From contig NZ_JAERQM010000002.1 of assembly GCF_019029495.1 (NCBI RefSeq), positions 248,001 to 312,000 of the forward strand: DNA of 64,000 bases, given 5' to 3'. How positions within the stretch are numbered: position 1 is the first letter of the stretch; each line of letters opens with the position of its first letter. Of the stretch, positions 1 to 11,406 are shown one piece after another. The notes beneath the pieces are model-generated. The model made no database searches and was not told the DNA's origin. It saw only the letters and a program-made list of their open reading frames with translations. The position numbers and the translations under genes were made by a program. This DNA is from Falsiroseomonas oleicola (lineage in GTDB: Bacteria > Pseudomonadota > Alphaproteobacteria > Acetobacterales > Acetobacteraceae).

Positions 1-2
1 GC

Positions 3-503
3 CGCAGGCTGCGCGCCGTGCTGGCCAAGGTGCTGATGGAGCCGGACGCGCCCTTCCGCCCGGCCAGCGTGCTGTACCAGGACTTTCTGGTGCGCTGCCG
101 GATCGAGGAGGTCGGCGGCCCGGCCATCGACATCCCGGCCTTCCGCCGCCTGCTGACCACGGCCCGTGCCGGCATCGCGGCGGAGGTGGCGGAGGGCAGC
201 GAATGGGCGCAGGCCGTCAGCCGCGCCGAGTCCCTGCCCGACGACGTGCAGGGCGTCTTCCTGCTGCTGGCCCGCGCCGCTTTGGAACGCCAGCCCTGCC
301 CCTCCGACGCCACCCTGGCGCGCGCCTATGGCAGCCGCTCCATCGGCCGGGCGCGGCGGCTTTTGACCTATATGGAGGAGCAGGGGGCGCTGGTGGTGCG
401 GGCGGAGCGGGGCGGCAAGCGCAGCGTGGTGCTCGTCGGCCTCGCCTGGGAAACGGCGCCGGGCGATCCGAATGGACCGGAGGAGATGGGACCCGTGACC
501 TGA
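3..503 (+). CDS. Unrecognised protein, 5' end outside window; possible winged-helix C-terminus
   Basis: The frame is open to the left edge of the window, so the true start lies upstream. A GTG at 18 is the first possible start inside but has no ribosome-binding site in view. The 166 visible codons end in TGA at 503. I do not recognise the family. The C-terminal part has an Ala-rich helix, an Arg-rich helix (SIGRARRLLTYMEEQG) and then a basic turn and hydrophobic strand (GGKRSVVLVGLAW), which resembles the recognition helix and wing of a winged-helix domain; this is pattern reading only. It ends 28 bases before the peptidase gene and probably shares its transcript. It could be a regulator or a replication/partition-type accessory protein; no function is assigned. 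Confidence 0.6.
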   Translation, partial: RRLRAVLAKVLMEPDAPFRPASVLYQDFLVRCRIEEVGGPAIDIPAFRRLLTTARAGIAAEVAEGSEWAQAVSRAESLPDDVQGVFLLLARAALERQPCPSDATLARAYGSRSIGRARRLLTYMEEQGALVVRAERGGKRSVVLVGLAWETAPGDPNGPEEMGPVT

Positions 504-531
504 ACGGGCCGGGCACCCTACATTGGGCGCC

Positions 532-2541
532 ATGGACACCAATCCCCTGCTGAGCCCCTGGACCACGCCCTTCGGCGTGCCGCCCTTCGACCTCATCCGG
601 CCCGAACATTACGGCCCGGCCTTCGACCAGGGCATGGCCGAGCAGGTGGCGGAGATCGCCGCCATAGCCGCCGACCCCGAACCCCCAACCTTCGCCAATA
701 CGGTGGAGGCGCTGGAGCGCAGCGGCCGGACCCTGGACCGGGTGCGCAGCGTCTTCTTCAACCTCGTCTCCAGCCAGGCGACCGAGGCCCTGCAGGCGGT
801 GGAGCGGGACTATGCGCCGAAGCTCGCGCGGCACCGCGCCGCCGTGACGCTCGACCCCGGCCTGTTCGCGCGGGTCTCCACCCTGGCGGGTCAGCGCGCC
901 ACGCTGGGGCTGGACCCGGCGCGGGACCGGCTGCTGGAACGCCTCCATGCCGGGCTGGTGCGCGGCGGCGCGGCGCTGGACCAGGCCGGGCGCGACCGCA
1001 TGGCCGCGATCTCCACCCGGCTCGCCGTGCTGCACACCCAGTTCGGCCAGAACGTGCTGGCCGACGAGAATGACTGGCAGATGGTGCTGACGGAGGCGGA
1101 GCTCGACGGCCTGCCCGACTTCGCCTGCGAGGCGGCGCGGGAGGCCGCGCGGGAACGCGGCGTGGCGCAGGGCTATGTCATCACCCTGTCCCGCTCCTCC
1201 ATCGAGCCCTTCCTGACCTTTTCCACCCGCCGCGACCTGCGGGAGGTGGCCTGGCGCGCCTGGGTGGCGCGCGGCACCGGCGCGCGGGACAATTTTTCGC
1301 TGATTCGCGAAATCCTGGCCCTGCGTCGGGAACGCGCGCGTTTGCTCGGCCATGCGGATTTCGCCGCCTGGCGCCTGGCCGACAACATGGCGCGGGAACC
1401 CGCGGCGGCGGCCGAACTGCTCAACCAGGTCTGGGCGCCCGCCCGCCGCCGGGCGGAGGTGGAGCGGGCGGAGCTGGAGGCGCTGGCCGGCCATCCGATC
1501 CAGGCCTGGGACTGGCGCCATTATGCCGAACGCGCCCGCCGCGCCCGTCACGCCATCGATGAGAGCCTGACCAAGCCCTATTTCCCGCTGGACGGCATGC
1601 TGAACGCGGTTTTCGACACCGCGCGCCGCCTGTTCGGCGTCAGCTTCGTCGAGCGCCCGGACATTCCCGTCTACCACCCGGATGTCCGCGCCTTCGACAT
1701 GCAGGATGCGGAGGGTGCGCATCGCGGCGTCTTCCTGCTGGACAGCTTTGCCCGGGCGGGCAAGCGGTCCGGTGCCTGGATGAGCAGCTTCCGGGTTGGG
1801 CAGGGGCTGGATGGGGCGGTGACACCCATCGTGGTGAACAACAACAACATCGCCAAATCCGCGCCGGCCCTGCTGTCCTTCGACGAGGCGCGGACGCTGT
1901 TCCACGAATTCGGCCATGCGCTGCACGGGCTGCTCTCGGTCGCGCATCATCCGTCGCAATCCGGCACCGCCGTGCTGGCGGATTTCGTGGAGTTCCCGAG
2001 CCAGGTGCTGGAGCATTGGTTGGAAGTGCCCGAGATCCTGCGCGAACATGCGCGCCACCACGAAACCGGCGCCCCGCTGCCGGAGGCGCTGCTGCGCAAT
2101 CTGCTGGCGGCGCGGCAGGACGGCCAGGGCTTTGCCACGGTGGAGTTCGTGTCCTCCGCCCTGATCGACCTGGCGCTGCACACCCATGAAGACCCCGAAA
2201 GCCTCGATCTGGTGGCCTTCGAGGCCGAATTCCTGGCGGGGATCGGGATGCCGGAGGCGATCGGCCTGCGCCACCGCCCGGCGCATTTCCAGCATCTGTT
2301 CGCCGGCGGCGGCTACGCGGCCGGCTACTACGCCTATATGTGGGCCGAGGTGCTGGACGCCGACGCCTTCGAGGCCTTCGAGGAGGCGGGCGACCCCTTC
2401 CATCCCGAATTGTCGGCGAAGCTGAAGGCCATCTACCAGGCCGGCGATACCCGCGATCCGATGGCGCTGTATGTGGCCTTCCGTGGCCGCCCGCCCAGCG
2501 TCGCGGCGCTGCTGCGCAACCGGGGGCTCGTCGAAGCGTAA
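532..2541 (+). CDS. M3 family oligopeptidase (oligopeptidase A / Dcp type)
   Basis: Cytoplasmic zinc metallopeptidase that degrades short peptides released by proteases or from signal peptides. The zinc motif HEFGH lies at residues 458-462 in the context LFHEFGHALHGLLS, the M3 signature. A conserved GGGYAAGYYAYMWAEVLDADAF segment follows near residue 590-610 and supplies the substrate-binding Tyr/His loop typical of the family. The length of 669 residues is usual for this branch. The ATG at 532 is chosen over the in-frame TTG at 523 because family members begin close to the NPLL segment. Oligopeptidase A and peptidyl-dipeptidase Dcp cannot be separated by eye. No signal peptide is present. 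Confidence 0.92.
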   Translation: MDTNPLLSPWTTPFGVPPFDLIRPEHYGPAFDQGMAEQVAEIAAIAADPEPPTFANTVEALERSGRTLDRVRSVFFNLVSSQATEALQAVERDYAPKLARHRAAVTLDPGLFARVSTLAGQRATLGLDPARDRLLERLHAGLVRGGAALDQAGRDRMAAISTRLAVLHTQFGQNVLADENDWQMVLTEAELDGLPDFACEAAREAARERGVAQGYVITLSRSSIEPFLTFSTRRDLREVAWRAWVARGTGARDNFSLIREILALRRERARLLGHADFAAWRLADNMAREPAAAAELLNQVWAPARRRAEVERAELEALAGHPIQAWDWRHYAERARRARHAIDESLTKPYFPLDGMLNAVFDTARRLFGVSFVERPDIPVYHPDVRAFDMQDAEGAHRGVFLLDSFARAGKRSGAWMSSFRVGQGLDGAVTPIVVNNNNIAKSAPALLSFDEARTLFHEFGHALHGLLSVAHHPSQSGTAVLADFVEFPSQVLEHWLEVPEILREHARHHETGAPLPEALLRNLLAARQDGQGFATVEFVSSALIDLALHTHEDPESLDLVAFEAEFLAGIGMPEAIGLRHRPAHFQHLFAGGGYAAGYYAYMWAEVLDADAFEAFEEAGDPFHPELSAKLKAIYQAGDTRDPMALYVAFRGRPPSVAALLRNRGLVEA

Positions 2542-4242
<1,701 letters not shown>

Positions 4243-4315
4243 GCAAGGTTGTGCGGCGCAGCAACATGCTGCTACACGGCCTGCATGGCTTTCACGCCCC
4301 CCTGACGCTTCGCAC

Positions 4316-4336
4316 CACGCCCGCATCGCGGGCGTG
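4316..4336 (+). promoter_or_regulatory. Perfect 9-bp hairpin in the leader of the SulP gene
   Basis: CACGCCCGC, loop ATC, GCGGGCGTG form a perfect stem-loop within the 180-base gap between pgm and the SulP gene. No T-tract follows, so it is not a standard intrinsic terminator. A second small hairpin (GGGG, TTTTT, CCCC) lies just before the SulP start near 4395-4412. The gap may hold a structured leader or the end of the pgm transcript. I recall a proposed alphaproteobacterial leader RNA (sul1) upstream of SulP genes, but cannot verify a match here. Confidence 0.4.
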
Positions 4337-4422
4337 ACGTGCCTTCCGCGCCCCGCCTGATGGCGGTTGGTGCCCTGCGTCCTTTTTCTCCTGTGCGGGG
4401 TTTTTCCCCGGAGTCCTGATTC

Positions 4423-5904
4423 ATGTCCCTTGCCCGGCTCCAGGCCGAATGGTTCTCGAATATCCGCGCCGATATCCTGGCCGGCACCGTCGTCGCGCTG
4501 GCACTGATTCCGGAGGCGATCGCCTTTTCGATCATCGCGGGCGTCGATCCCAAGGTCGGCCTCTATGCCTCCTTCTGCATCGCCGTGGTCATCGCCTTTG
4601 CGGGTGGCCGGCCGGCGATGATCTCGGCGGCCACCGGGGCCATGGCGCTGGTGATGGTCACGCTGGTGAAGGAGCACGGCCTCAACTACCTGCTGGCGGC
4701 GACGCTGCTCTGCGGTGTGCTTCAGATCATCGCAGGCGCGCTGAAGCTTGGCGTGCTGATGCGCTACGTCTCGCGTTCCGTCATGACCGGCTTCGTCAAT
4801 GCGCTGGCCATCCTGATCTTCATGGCGCAGTTGCCGGAACTGATCGGCGTCACCTGGATCACCTATGTGCTCTGCGCCGCGGCGCTGGCCATCATCTATC
4901 TGCTGCCGCTGCTGACGAAAGCGGTGCCTTCGCCGCTGGTCGCCATCATCGTCATCACCGCCGTGGCCATCTGGTTCGGGCTGGATGTGCGCACGGTGGG
5001 TGACATGGGCGAATTGCCGGCGGAGTTCCCGGCCTTCCTGCTGCCGGATGTGCCGCTGACGCTGGAGACGCTGTGGATCATCCTGCCCTATTCGGCGACG
5101 CTGGCCGTGGTCGGCCTGCTGGAATCGCTGATGACGGCGCAGATCGTCGATGACCTGACCGACACGCCTTCCGACAAGATCCGCGAGAGCTACGGCCAGG
5201 GCCTCGCCAATATCGTCGCCGGCTTCTTTGGCGGCATGGCCGGCTGCGCGATGATCGGGCAGTCCGTCATCAACGTGAAATCCGGCGGCCGCGCGCGGCT
5301 TTCCACGCTCTGGGCCGGGTTGTTCCTGCTGTTCCTGATTCTCGTGCTGGCTGACCTGGTGCGGCAGATTCCGATGCCGGCGCTGGTCGCGGTGATGATC
5401 ATGGTCTCCATCGGCACTTTTTCGTGGAGGTCACTGGCCGACCTCCGCGTGCATCCGAAGAGCTCGTCCATCGTCATGCTGGCGACTGTCGGCGTCACGG
5501 TCGCCACGCATGACCTGGCGCAGGGCGTGCTGGTGGGCGTGCTGCTGTCCGGCATCTTCTTCGCCCGCAAGGTGGCCAATATCTTCCGCATCCGCTCGGC
5601 GCTTTCCGCGGATGGCCGGCAGCGCACCTACACCGTCACCGGCCAGATCTTCTTCGCCTCCGCCGAGAGCTTTGGGGAGGCCTTCGACCTGAAGGAAGCC
5701 ATCGAGCGCGTGGTCATCGACGTATCGGGTGCCCATATCTGGGACCTGACGGCGATCGCCGCGCTGGACCGCGTGGTGCTGAAGTTCCGCCGCGAGGGCA
5801 CGGAGGTGGAACTGCTGGGCATGAACGAAGCGAGCGCCACGCTGGTGGACAAGCTCGCCACACACGACAAGCCGGGCGCATCCGACGCACCGGCGATGCA
5901 TTGA
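4423..5904 (+). CDS. SulP family inorganic anion transporter with STAS domain
   Basis: Inner-membrane permease of the SLC26/SulP family, which carries sulfate, bicarbonate or related anions. The first 380 or so residues form the multi-helix transport core. It opens with the family signature around [19 protein letters not shown] and [16 protein letters not shown] and includes [12 protein letters not shown]. The C-terminal ~100 residues are a STAS domain ([20 protein letters not shown]). The length of 493 residues is normal. A universal stress protein follows 14 bases later, a pairing that suggests co-expression. The substrate cannot be read from the sequence; bicarbonate and sulfate are both possible. 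Confidence 0.92.
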   Translation: MSLARLQAEWFSNIRADILAGTVVALALIPEAIAFSIIAGVDPKVGLYASFCIAVVIAFAGGRPAMISAATGAMALVMVTLVKEHGLNYLLAATLLCGVLQIIAGALKLGVLMRYVSRSVMTGFVNALAILIFMAQLPELIGVTWITYVLCAAALAIIYLLPLLTKAVPSPLVAIIVITAVAIWFGLDVRTVGDMGELPAEFPAFLLPDVPLTLETLWIILPYSATLAVVGLLESLMTAQIVDDLTDTPSDKIRESYGQGLANIVAGFFGGMAGCAMIGQSVINVKSGGRARLSTLWAGLFLLFLILVLADLVRQIPMPALVAVMIMVSIGTFSWRSLADLRVHPKSSSIVMLATVGVTVATHDLAQGVLVGVLLSGIFFARKVANIFRIRSALSADGRQRTYTVTGQIFFASAESFGEAFDLKEAIERVVIDVSGAHIWDLTAIAALDRVVLKFRREGTEVELLGMNEASATLVDKLATHDKPGASDAPAMH

Positions 5905-5918
5905 GGGGGAACGGAAAG

Positions 5919-6773
5919 ATGGCGCGGATTCTCGCCTGCACGGATGGCTCGATCTATGCCGAGAGCATCCTCGACCACGCCGCCTGGGCCTCCGCCCGCA
6001 TGGGCGGCGCCGCTGTCCGCGTGCTGCATGTGCTGGACCGGGCCGCGGCCGACCTGCCGGTGGACCGCAGCGGCGCGCTCGGCGTGAATGCCTCGGAGGG
6101 ATTGCTGCGCGAATTGGCGGAGCTGGATGCGGCGCGCGGCAAGGTTTCGCTGCGCCGGGCGCGGGCGCTGCTGGAGGCCGCGGAGGCGCGGCTGAAGGCT
6201 GCCGGCGTCGCGCAGGTCAGCACCGTGCAGCGCCACGGCGCGCTGGTGGACACGGTGGTGGAGTTCGAGGCGGAGGCCGATCTTCTGGTGATCGGCAAGC
6301 GCGGGGAGGCGGCGAACTTCGCCGTGGGCCATCTCGGCGCCAACCTCGAACGGGTGCTGCGCGCCAGCACCCTGCCGGTGCTGGTGGCATCCCGAGCCTT
6401 CAGGCCGGTGACGCGCTGCGCCATCGCCTATGATGGCGGGCTTTCGGGCCAGAAGGCGGTGGCCTATGCCGCCGGCACCGCCGCCCTGGACGGGCTGGAA
6501 TGCGAGCTGGTGACGGTGGCGGCGGATGAGGCGGCCGGGCGCGCGCTGCTGGCCAGGCCGGCCCAGCAACTGGCCGATGCCGGCAGGACGGCGTCCTTGA
6601 CCGTTCTGCGGGGCGAGCCGGAGACGGCGATCGCCGGGCATGTGGCGGGTGCCGGCATCGACCTGCTGGTGATGGGCGCCTATGGCCATGGCCGCCTGCG
6701 CAACATGATCCTCGGCAGCACCACCACGGCCCTGTTGCGAAGCTGCAGGATCCCGGTGCTGGTGTTCCGTTAG
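5919..6773 (+). CDS. Tandem-domain universal stress protein (UspA family)
   Basis: Cytoplasmic stress protein of 284 residues made of two UspA folds, about residues 1-150 and 155-284. The second half ends with the nucleotide-binding pattern MGAYGHGRLRNMILGSTTTALL (G-2x-G-9x-G-S/T), so ATP binding is likely in that domain. The first half carries the related but weaker IGKRGEAANFAVGHLGANLERVL. ATG 5919 is preceded by GAGGGGGA overlapping the SulP stop, so translation is probably coupled to the transporter. It may modulate or respond to anion transport; that link is inference from the operon. Confidence 0.9.
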   Translation: MARILACTDGSIYAESILDHAAWASARMGGAAVRVLHVLDRAAADLPVDRSGALGVNASEGLLRELAELDAARGKVSLRRARALLEAAEARLKAAGVAQVSTVQRHGALVDTVVEFEAEADLLVIGKRGEAANFAVGHLGANLERVLRASTLPVLVASRAFRPVTRCAIAYDGGLSGQKAVAYAAGTAALDGLECELVTVAADEAAGRALLARPAQQLADAGRTASLTVLRGEPETAIAGHVAGAGIDLLVMGAYGHGRLRNMILGSTTTALLRSCRIPVLVFR

Positions 6774-6881
6774 GCGCCCTTGCCCGATACCGCTTGAAAC
6801 ACCATTCCGTTCCACCTAGCGTTCCGTCCCAGGTGGCGTCTGGCTGAGACCAGTTGCGCGCATAGGCCCATTCAAGGGCCA

Positions 6882-6897
6882 TGGCACGCCACTTGCA
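6882..6897 (+). promoter_or_regulatory. Sigma-54 (RpoN) -24/-12 promoter of the aap operon
   Basis: TGGCACG, four bases, then TTGCA matches the sigma-54 consensus exactly, with the GG and GC dinucleotides at correct spacing. Transcription would start near 6908, leaving a leader of about 23 bases and a GGGAGA ribosome site (6917-6922) before the aapJ ATG. This predicts control by an enhancer-binding protein, most likely NtrC under nitrogen limitation, as known for aap in Rhizobium. I could not identify a convincing NtrC palindrome upstream. Confidence 0.85.
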
Positions 6898-6930
6898 GGG
6901 CTTCAGTTCGGTATCTGGGAGAATGAAGGA

Positions 6931-7956
6931 ATGAAATTCGGTGTTTCGCTGCTCATGGCAGCGGCGACGATGTTTGGCGTGGTGGCGACCGCCTCCGCCC
7001 AGCAGACGCTGCAACAGGTGCGGCAGCGCGGCAGCCTGAACTGTCAGGTCGGGCTGCCCACCCCGGGCTTCTACGCCCTGGCGGCGAATGGCACCTGGTC
7101 GGGCATGGATGTCGATGTGTGCCGCGCCGTGGCCGCCGCGATCTTCGACGATCCCAGCAAGGTGCAGTACCAGTCGGTGACCTCCGCGGTGCGCTTCACC
7201 TCGCTCGCCAATGGCGAGAGCGACATGCTGTCGCGCACCACCACCTGGACCGCGGTGCGTGACGGCCAGCTCGGCCTGGAATTCGCCGGCGTGAATTTCT
7301 ACGACGGCCAGGGCTTCGTGGTGCCGCGCGCCTCCAACATCACCTCCGCCCGGCAGCTCGATGGCGCGACCATCTGCGTGCTGACCGGCACGACGACGGA
7401 GCTGAACCTCGCCGACTATTTCCGCGCCAACAACATGCGCTTCACCGCCGTGACGAATGAGAACGTCAACGTGCTGGTGGAGACCTATCTGGGCGGCGGC
7501 TGCGACGCCTATACCAACGACAAGTCGGGCCTGGCCGCGCGCCGTTCCGCCTTCCCGACCCCGAACGACCACATCATCCTGCCGGAGACCATCTCCAAGG
7601 AACCGCTGGGTCCCGTGGTGCGGCATGGCGACAACAACTGGGGCGATATCGTCCGCTGGGTGCTCTACGGCATGATCGAGGCCGAGGAGATGGGCGTCAC
7701 CTCCGCCAATGTCACGCAGATGCTGCAATCGCCGAATCCCGGCATCAAGCGGCTGCTGGGCGTGGAGGGCAATGTCGGCCAGGGCATGGGCCTGCCGGCC
7801 GATTTCATGGTGCGGGTGCTGCGCCATATCGGCAATTACGGCGAAACCTATGAGCGCAATGTCGGCGCCAATACGCCGATCGGCATTCCGCGGGAACGCT
7901 CGCTGAACGCGCTCTGGACCAATGGCGGCATTCTCTACGCCATGCCGTTCCGCTGA
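6931..7956 (+). CDS. aapJ: L-amino acid ABC transporter periplasmic binding protein AapJ
   Basis: Periplasmic receptor for a broad range of L-amino acids, feeding AapQM. Residues 1-23 form a Sec signal peptide (cleavage after ATASA). The mature protein starts with the family pattern TLQQVRQRGSLNCQV and continues with the domain 1 segment around GMDVDVCRAVAAAIF and the SRTTTWTAVRD loop. At 341 residues it matches AapJ rather than the shorter lysine/histidine receptors. It heads a four-gene operon in the standard J-Q-M-P order behind a sigma-54 promoter. A stable hairpin after its stop probably protects its message relative to the permease genes. Confidence 0.95.
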   Translation: MKFGVSLLMAAATMFGVVATASAQQTLQQVRQRGSLNCQVGLPTPGFYALAANGTWSGMDVDVCRAVAAAIFDDPSKVQYQSVTSAVRFTSLANGESDMLSRTTTWTAVRDGQLGLEFAGVNFYDGQGFVVPRASNITSARQLDGATICVLTGTTTELNLADYFRANNMRFTAVTNENVNVLVETYLGGGCDAYTNDKSGLAARRSAFPTPNDHIILPETISKEPLGPVVRHGDNNWGDIVRWVLYGMIEAEEMGVTSANVTQMLQSPNPGIKRLLGVEGNVGQGMGLPADFMVRVLRHIGNYGETYERNVGANTPIGIPRERSLNALWTNGGILYAMPFR

Positions 7957-8002
7957 GGCGCCTTCGCTTCCCACAGGACGTGCCGTGAGAAGCTGAGGCC
8001 GG

Positions 8003-8025
8003 GGGCCGCGCGCGATGCGCGGCCC
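8003..8025 (+). terminator. Intra-operon stem-loop between aapJ and aapQ
   Basis: GGGCCGCGC, loop GCGAT, GCGCGGCCC form a perfect 9-bp stem in the 107-base gap after aapJ. No T-run follows. Hairpins in this position in transporter operons commonly attenuate or stabilise, giving more binding protein than permease. It could stop part of the transcription, but full termination is unlikely because the downstream genes have no obvious promoter. Confidence 0.6.
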
Positions 8026-8063
8026 TTCCGGGACGGCCTCGCACGGCCCAGGCAGGGCTGACC

Positions 8064-9266
8064 ATGTCCCAATCCACCGCCATCCGCCGCCCGGCCACGC
8101 CGCCCTTGCGCCTTGGCACGCTGGCCAATGACGCGACGGTGCGCTCGGTCTTCTACCAGGCCGTCACCTTCGTCTGCGTCGTCGGGCTGATCTGGTACCT
8201 GGTGTCGAACACCATCGCCAATATGGCGACGCGCGGCATGTCCGCGGGCTTCGACTTCCTCGATGTCTCCGCCGGCTTCAACATCGCCTTCACCCTGATC
8301 CCGTATCGGGAGGGTGACAGCTATCTGCGCGTCTTCCAGGTGGGCATCGCCAATACGCTGCTGGTCGCCGCCATCGGCGTGGTCTTCGCCAGCATCCTCG
8401 GCCTGGTGGTGGGGCTTGGGCGGCTTTCGACGAACTGGCTGATCCGCACGCTGGCGCGCTGGTATGTCGAGATCCTGCGCAACACGCCGCTGCTGCTGCA
8501 GATCATCGCCTGGTATTTCGGCGTCTTCAACCTGCTGCCCTTGCCGCGCGCCAGCGTGGATCTCGGCGGCGTCATGTATCTGAACAATCGCGGCGCCTAT
8601 TTCCCCGCCCCCGTGCCGGGCGAGGGCTTCGGCCTGGTGCTGCTGGCGCTGGTCGCTGCCCTGATCGGGGCGGTGCTGCTGCATCTCTGGGCAAGGCAGC
8701 GCTTCCGTGCGACGGGGCGGCCCTTTCCCTCCGTGCTCGTGGGAATCGCCTTGGTGCTGGTGGCGCCGACGCTGGTCTATCTGCTGCTGGGCGCGCCGCT
8801 CACCTGGGACTGGCCGGTGCTGCGCGGCTTCAATTTCCAGGGCGGCTTTTCGGTGCCGCCCGCCTTCTGCGCATTGGTGGTGGCGCTGTCCATCTACACC
8901 TCCTGCTTCATCGCGGAGATCGTGCGCGCCGGCATCCAATCCGTCGGCCATGGCCAGACGGAAGCCGCGCGGGCGCTGGGCGTGAAGCCTTCCCGCACCA
9001 TGCGCTTCATCATCCTGCCGCAGGCGATGCGCGTCATCATCCCGCCGCTGATCAGCCAGTATCTGAACCTGACGAAGAATTCCTCGCTGGCGATCGCCAT
9101 CGGCTTTCCGGATCTCGTCAGCGTCTGGATGAACACCTCGCTCAACCAGTCGGGACGCGCGATTCCGATCGTCGCCATGACCATGGGCTTCTACTGCGTG
9201 GTCAGCCTGGCCGTGTCCTTCGTGCTGAATTCCTACAATCGCCGCATCCTGCTGAGGGAACGCTGA
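8064..9266 (+). CDS. aapQ: L-amino acid ABC transporter permease AapQ
   Basis: Inner-membrane permease subunit of the general L-amino acid importer. The HisM-type core with the EAA loop reads EAARALGVKPSRTMRFIILPQAMRVIIPP near residues 300-328. The N-terminal half carries a long insertion between the first helices (AapQ is 400 residues here), a hallmark of AapQ compared with ~220-residue family members. It ends one base before the aapM start (TGA G ATG), so translation is coupled. Its partner permease is AapM and its ATPase AapP. Confidence 0.94.
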   Translation: MSQSTAIRRPATPPLRLGTLANDATVRSVFYQAVTFVCVVGLIWYLVSNTIANMATRGMSAGFDFLDVSAGFNIAFTLIPYREGDSYLRVFQVGIANTLLVAAIGVVFASILGLVVGLGRLSTNWLIRTLARWYVEILRNTPLLLQIIAWYFGVFNLLPLPRASVDLGGVMYLNNRGAYFPAPVPGEGFGLVLLALVAALIGAVLLHLWARQRFRATGRPFPSVLVGIALVLVAPTLVYLLLGAPLTWDWPVLRGFNFQGGFSVPPAFCALVVALSIYTSCFIAEIVRAGIQSVGHGQTEAARALGVKPSRTMRFIILPQAMRVIIPPLISQYLNLTKNSSLAIAIGFPDLVSVWMNTSLNQSGRAIPIVAMTMGFYCVVSLAVSFVLNSYNRRILLRER

Positions 9267-9267
9267 G

Positions 9268-10599
9268 ATGTCGGACGCGCCGCTGGTCTTCGCACCCCGC
9301 CCCGCCGATCCGCCGCCGCCTTCCACCATCGGCGTGGTCGGCTGGATGCGGGCCAACCTGTTCTCCTCCGTGCCGAATGCCATCCTGACCTTCCTCGGCA
9401 TCTACATCTTCTATGTCGTGGTCAGCGCCATCGTGAACTGGGCGCTGGTGAATGCGGTGTGGGAGGCAGAGAATCGCCGGCAATGCCTCGACATGGTCGG
9501 CCGTTCCGGCGCCTGCTGGCCGGGTGTCGCCGCCTGGATTCCGAACCTGATCTACGGGCTGTATCCGAAGGACCAGGTCTGGCGGATCAATACCGGCTTC
9601 CTGATCCTGATCGCCTGGGCCGTGCCGCTCTGGCTGCCGCGGGTGCGGTCGAAGGTCGCCATCGGGCTCAGCCTGGTGCTGGCCTATCCCTTCCTCGCCT
9701 CCTATTTCTTCCATGGCGGCCAGCAGACGCTGGTCTGGACCGCGCTGATCGCGCTGGGCGCCACGGCCTTCGCCTGGACCTGGTTGACCAGCCTGGCGGA
9801 GATGCGCTTCGGCCTCGGCTTCGGGCCGCTGGTGGCGCGGCTGTTCGGCGCGGCGGATGACGAAAGGGCGCGCCGCATCGGCTGGGGCGCGCTGGCGGCG
9901 CTCTATGTGCTGACCTTCGTCATCGTCTCGCAGCTCGATTTCGTGGAGGTGCAGACGCGCTTCTGGGGCGGGCTGTTCCTGACGCTGGTGATCTCCGGCA
10001 TCGGCATCGCCTTCTCCCTGCCCGCCGGCGTGGTGCTGGCGCTGGGGCGGCGGTCGGAGATGCCGCTGATCCGGGTGTTCTGCGTGACCTTCATCGAGCT
10101 GTTCCGCTCCGTCCCCCTCATCACCATCCTGTTCATGTTCAACACCATGCTGCCGCTGTTCCTGCCGGAGGGTGTGGAGGTGAACCGGCTGCTGCGCGCC
10201 ATCGTCGCCGTCTGCCTCTTCGCCTCCGCCTATATGGCGGAGATCGTGCGCGGCGGGCTTCAGGCGATCCCGAAGGGGCAGTATGAGGCGGCCGCCGCGA
10301 TGGGGCTGGGCTTCTGGCAGTCCACCTCCCTCATCATCCTGCCGCAGGCGCTGCGCATCATGATCCCCTCCATCGTCGGCAACTTCATCGGCCTGTTCAA
10401 GGACACCACGCTGGTCTCCATCATCGGGTTGTTCGACCTGCTCAGCATGTCGCGCGCGGTGGGGGAGGATACACGCTGGCTCGGCCTGTTCATCGAGCCC
10501 TTCTTCTTCATCACGCTGATCTACTTCGTCTTCTGCTTCCTGATGTCGCAATACAGCCTGAACCTGGAACGCAGGCTGGGGGAGGGGCAGCGCCGATGA
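9268..10599 (+). CDS. aapM: L-amino acid ABC transporter permease AapM
   Basis: Second permease subunit of the importer, 443 residues. The EAA loop reads [30 protein letters not shown] near residues 338-367, and several hydrophobic segments precede it. A long extra N-terminal region ([23 protein letters not shown]) before the conserved core is characteristic of AapM. The stop overlaps the start of aapP by four bases. The sequence looks intact and shows the same base composition as its neighbours. Confidence 0.94.
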   Translation: MSDAPLVFAPRPADPPPPSTIGVVGWMRANLFSSVPNAILTFLGIYIFYVVVSAIVNWALVNAVWEAENRRQCLDMVGRSGACWPGVAAWIPNLIYGLYPKDQVWRINTGFLILIAWAVPLWLPRVRSKVAIGLSLVLAYPFLASYFFHGGQQTLVWTALIALGATAFAWTWLTSLAEMRFGLGFGPLVARLFGAADDERARRIGWGALAALYVLTFVIVSQLDFVEVQTRFWGGLFLTLVISGIGIAFSLPAGVVLALGRRSEMPLIRVFCVTFIELFRSVPLITILFMFNTMLPLFLPEGVEVNRLLRAIVAVCLFASAYMAEIVRGGLQAIPKGQYEAAAAMGLGFWQSTSLIILPQALRIMIPSIVGNFIGLFKDTTLVSIIGLFDLLSMSRAVGEDTRWLGLFIEPFFFITLIYFVFCFLMSQYSLNLERRLGEGQRR

Positions 10600-11327
10600 G
10601 TGCCGCGATCGAGCTTGTCGGCGTCAGCAAATGGTATGGCGGCTTCCAGGCACTGAAGGGGCTGGACCTGACCGTGGCGGAAGGGGAGAGGGTGGTGGTC
10701 TGCGGGCCATCGGGGTCCGGCAAATCCACCATGATCCGCTGCATCAACCAGTTGGAGCGGCACCAGAAGGGCGATATCCGCATCCATGGCCAGGCCCTGA
10801 CTGGCGAGCCGAAGCGGGATGCGCCGATCCTGCGGGAGACGGGGATGGTCTTCCAGTCCTTCAACCTGTTCCCGCATATGACGGTGCTGGAGAACTGCAC
10901 CTTCGCGCTGTCCTGGGTGAAGCAGATGCCGCTGGCGGAGGCGGAGGCCATCGCCATGTCGCATCTGGAACGGGTGCGGATTCCCGAACAGGCGAAGAAG
11001 TATCCGCTGCAGCTTTCCGGCGGCCAGCAGCAGCGGGTGGCCATCGCCCGCGCGCTGTGCATGGCGCCGCGCATCATGCTGTTCGACGAGCCGACCAGCG
11101 CGCTGGACCCGGAAATGATCAAGGAGGTGCTGGAGGTGATGGTGGAACTCGCCGGCACCGGCATGACCATGGTCGTCGTCACCCATGAGATGGGTTTTGC
11201 GCGCACCGTCGCCGACCGGGTTGTGTTCATGGACCAGGGCGAGATCGTGGAGCAGGCGGCGCCGGAGGTGTTCTTCTCGGCCCCCCGCTACGACCGGACC
11301 CGGCTGTTCCTGAGCCAGATCCTGTAG
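10596..11327 (+). CDS. aapP: L-amino acid ABC transporter ATP-binding protein AapP
   Basis: Cytoplasmic ATPase that powers AapQM. Walker A is GPSGSGKST near residue 38, the Q-loop [14 protein letters not shown] follows, the signature is [15 protein letters not shown] near 138, Walker B is [14 protein letters not shown], and the switch histidine sits in VVTHEMGFA. At 243 residues it is the standard length for amino acid ABC ATPases. It is the last gene of the aap operon; no clear terminator follows within the 79 bases before the chorismate mutase, so read-through is possible. Confidence 0.95.
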   Translation: MSAAIELVGVSKWYGGFQALKGLDLTVAEGERVVVCGPSGSGKSTMIRCINQLERHQKGDIRIHGQALTGEPKRDAPILRETGMVFQSFNLFPHMTVLENCTFALSWVKQMPLAEAEAIAMSHLERVRIPEQAKKYPLQLSGGQQQRVAIARALCMAPRIMLFDEPTSALDPEMIKEVLEVMVELAGTGMTMVVVTHEMGFARTVADRVVFMDQGEIVEQAAPEVFFSAPRYDRTRLFLSQIL

Positions 11328-11406
11328 GGGAGCCTGGCTTCCCCTCAGGCCGGGCGGTCTGCTACGCCTTCAACCTCAGTTCCAGGCGAGAAGGCGGCAG
11401 CATCCC

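Noticed and set aside
217-2403. A 728-codon minus-strand frame opposite the M3 peptidase
   Set aside because: The peptidase HEFGH motif and family pattern are on the plus strand; the antisense frame is low complexity.
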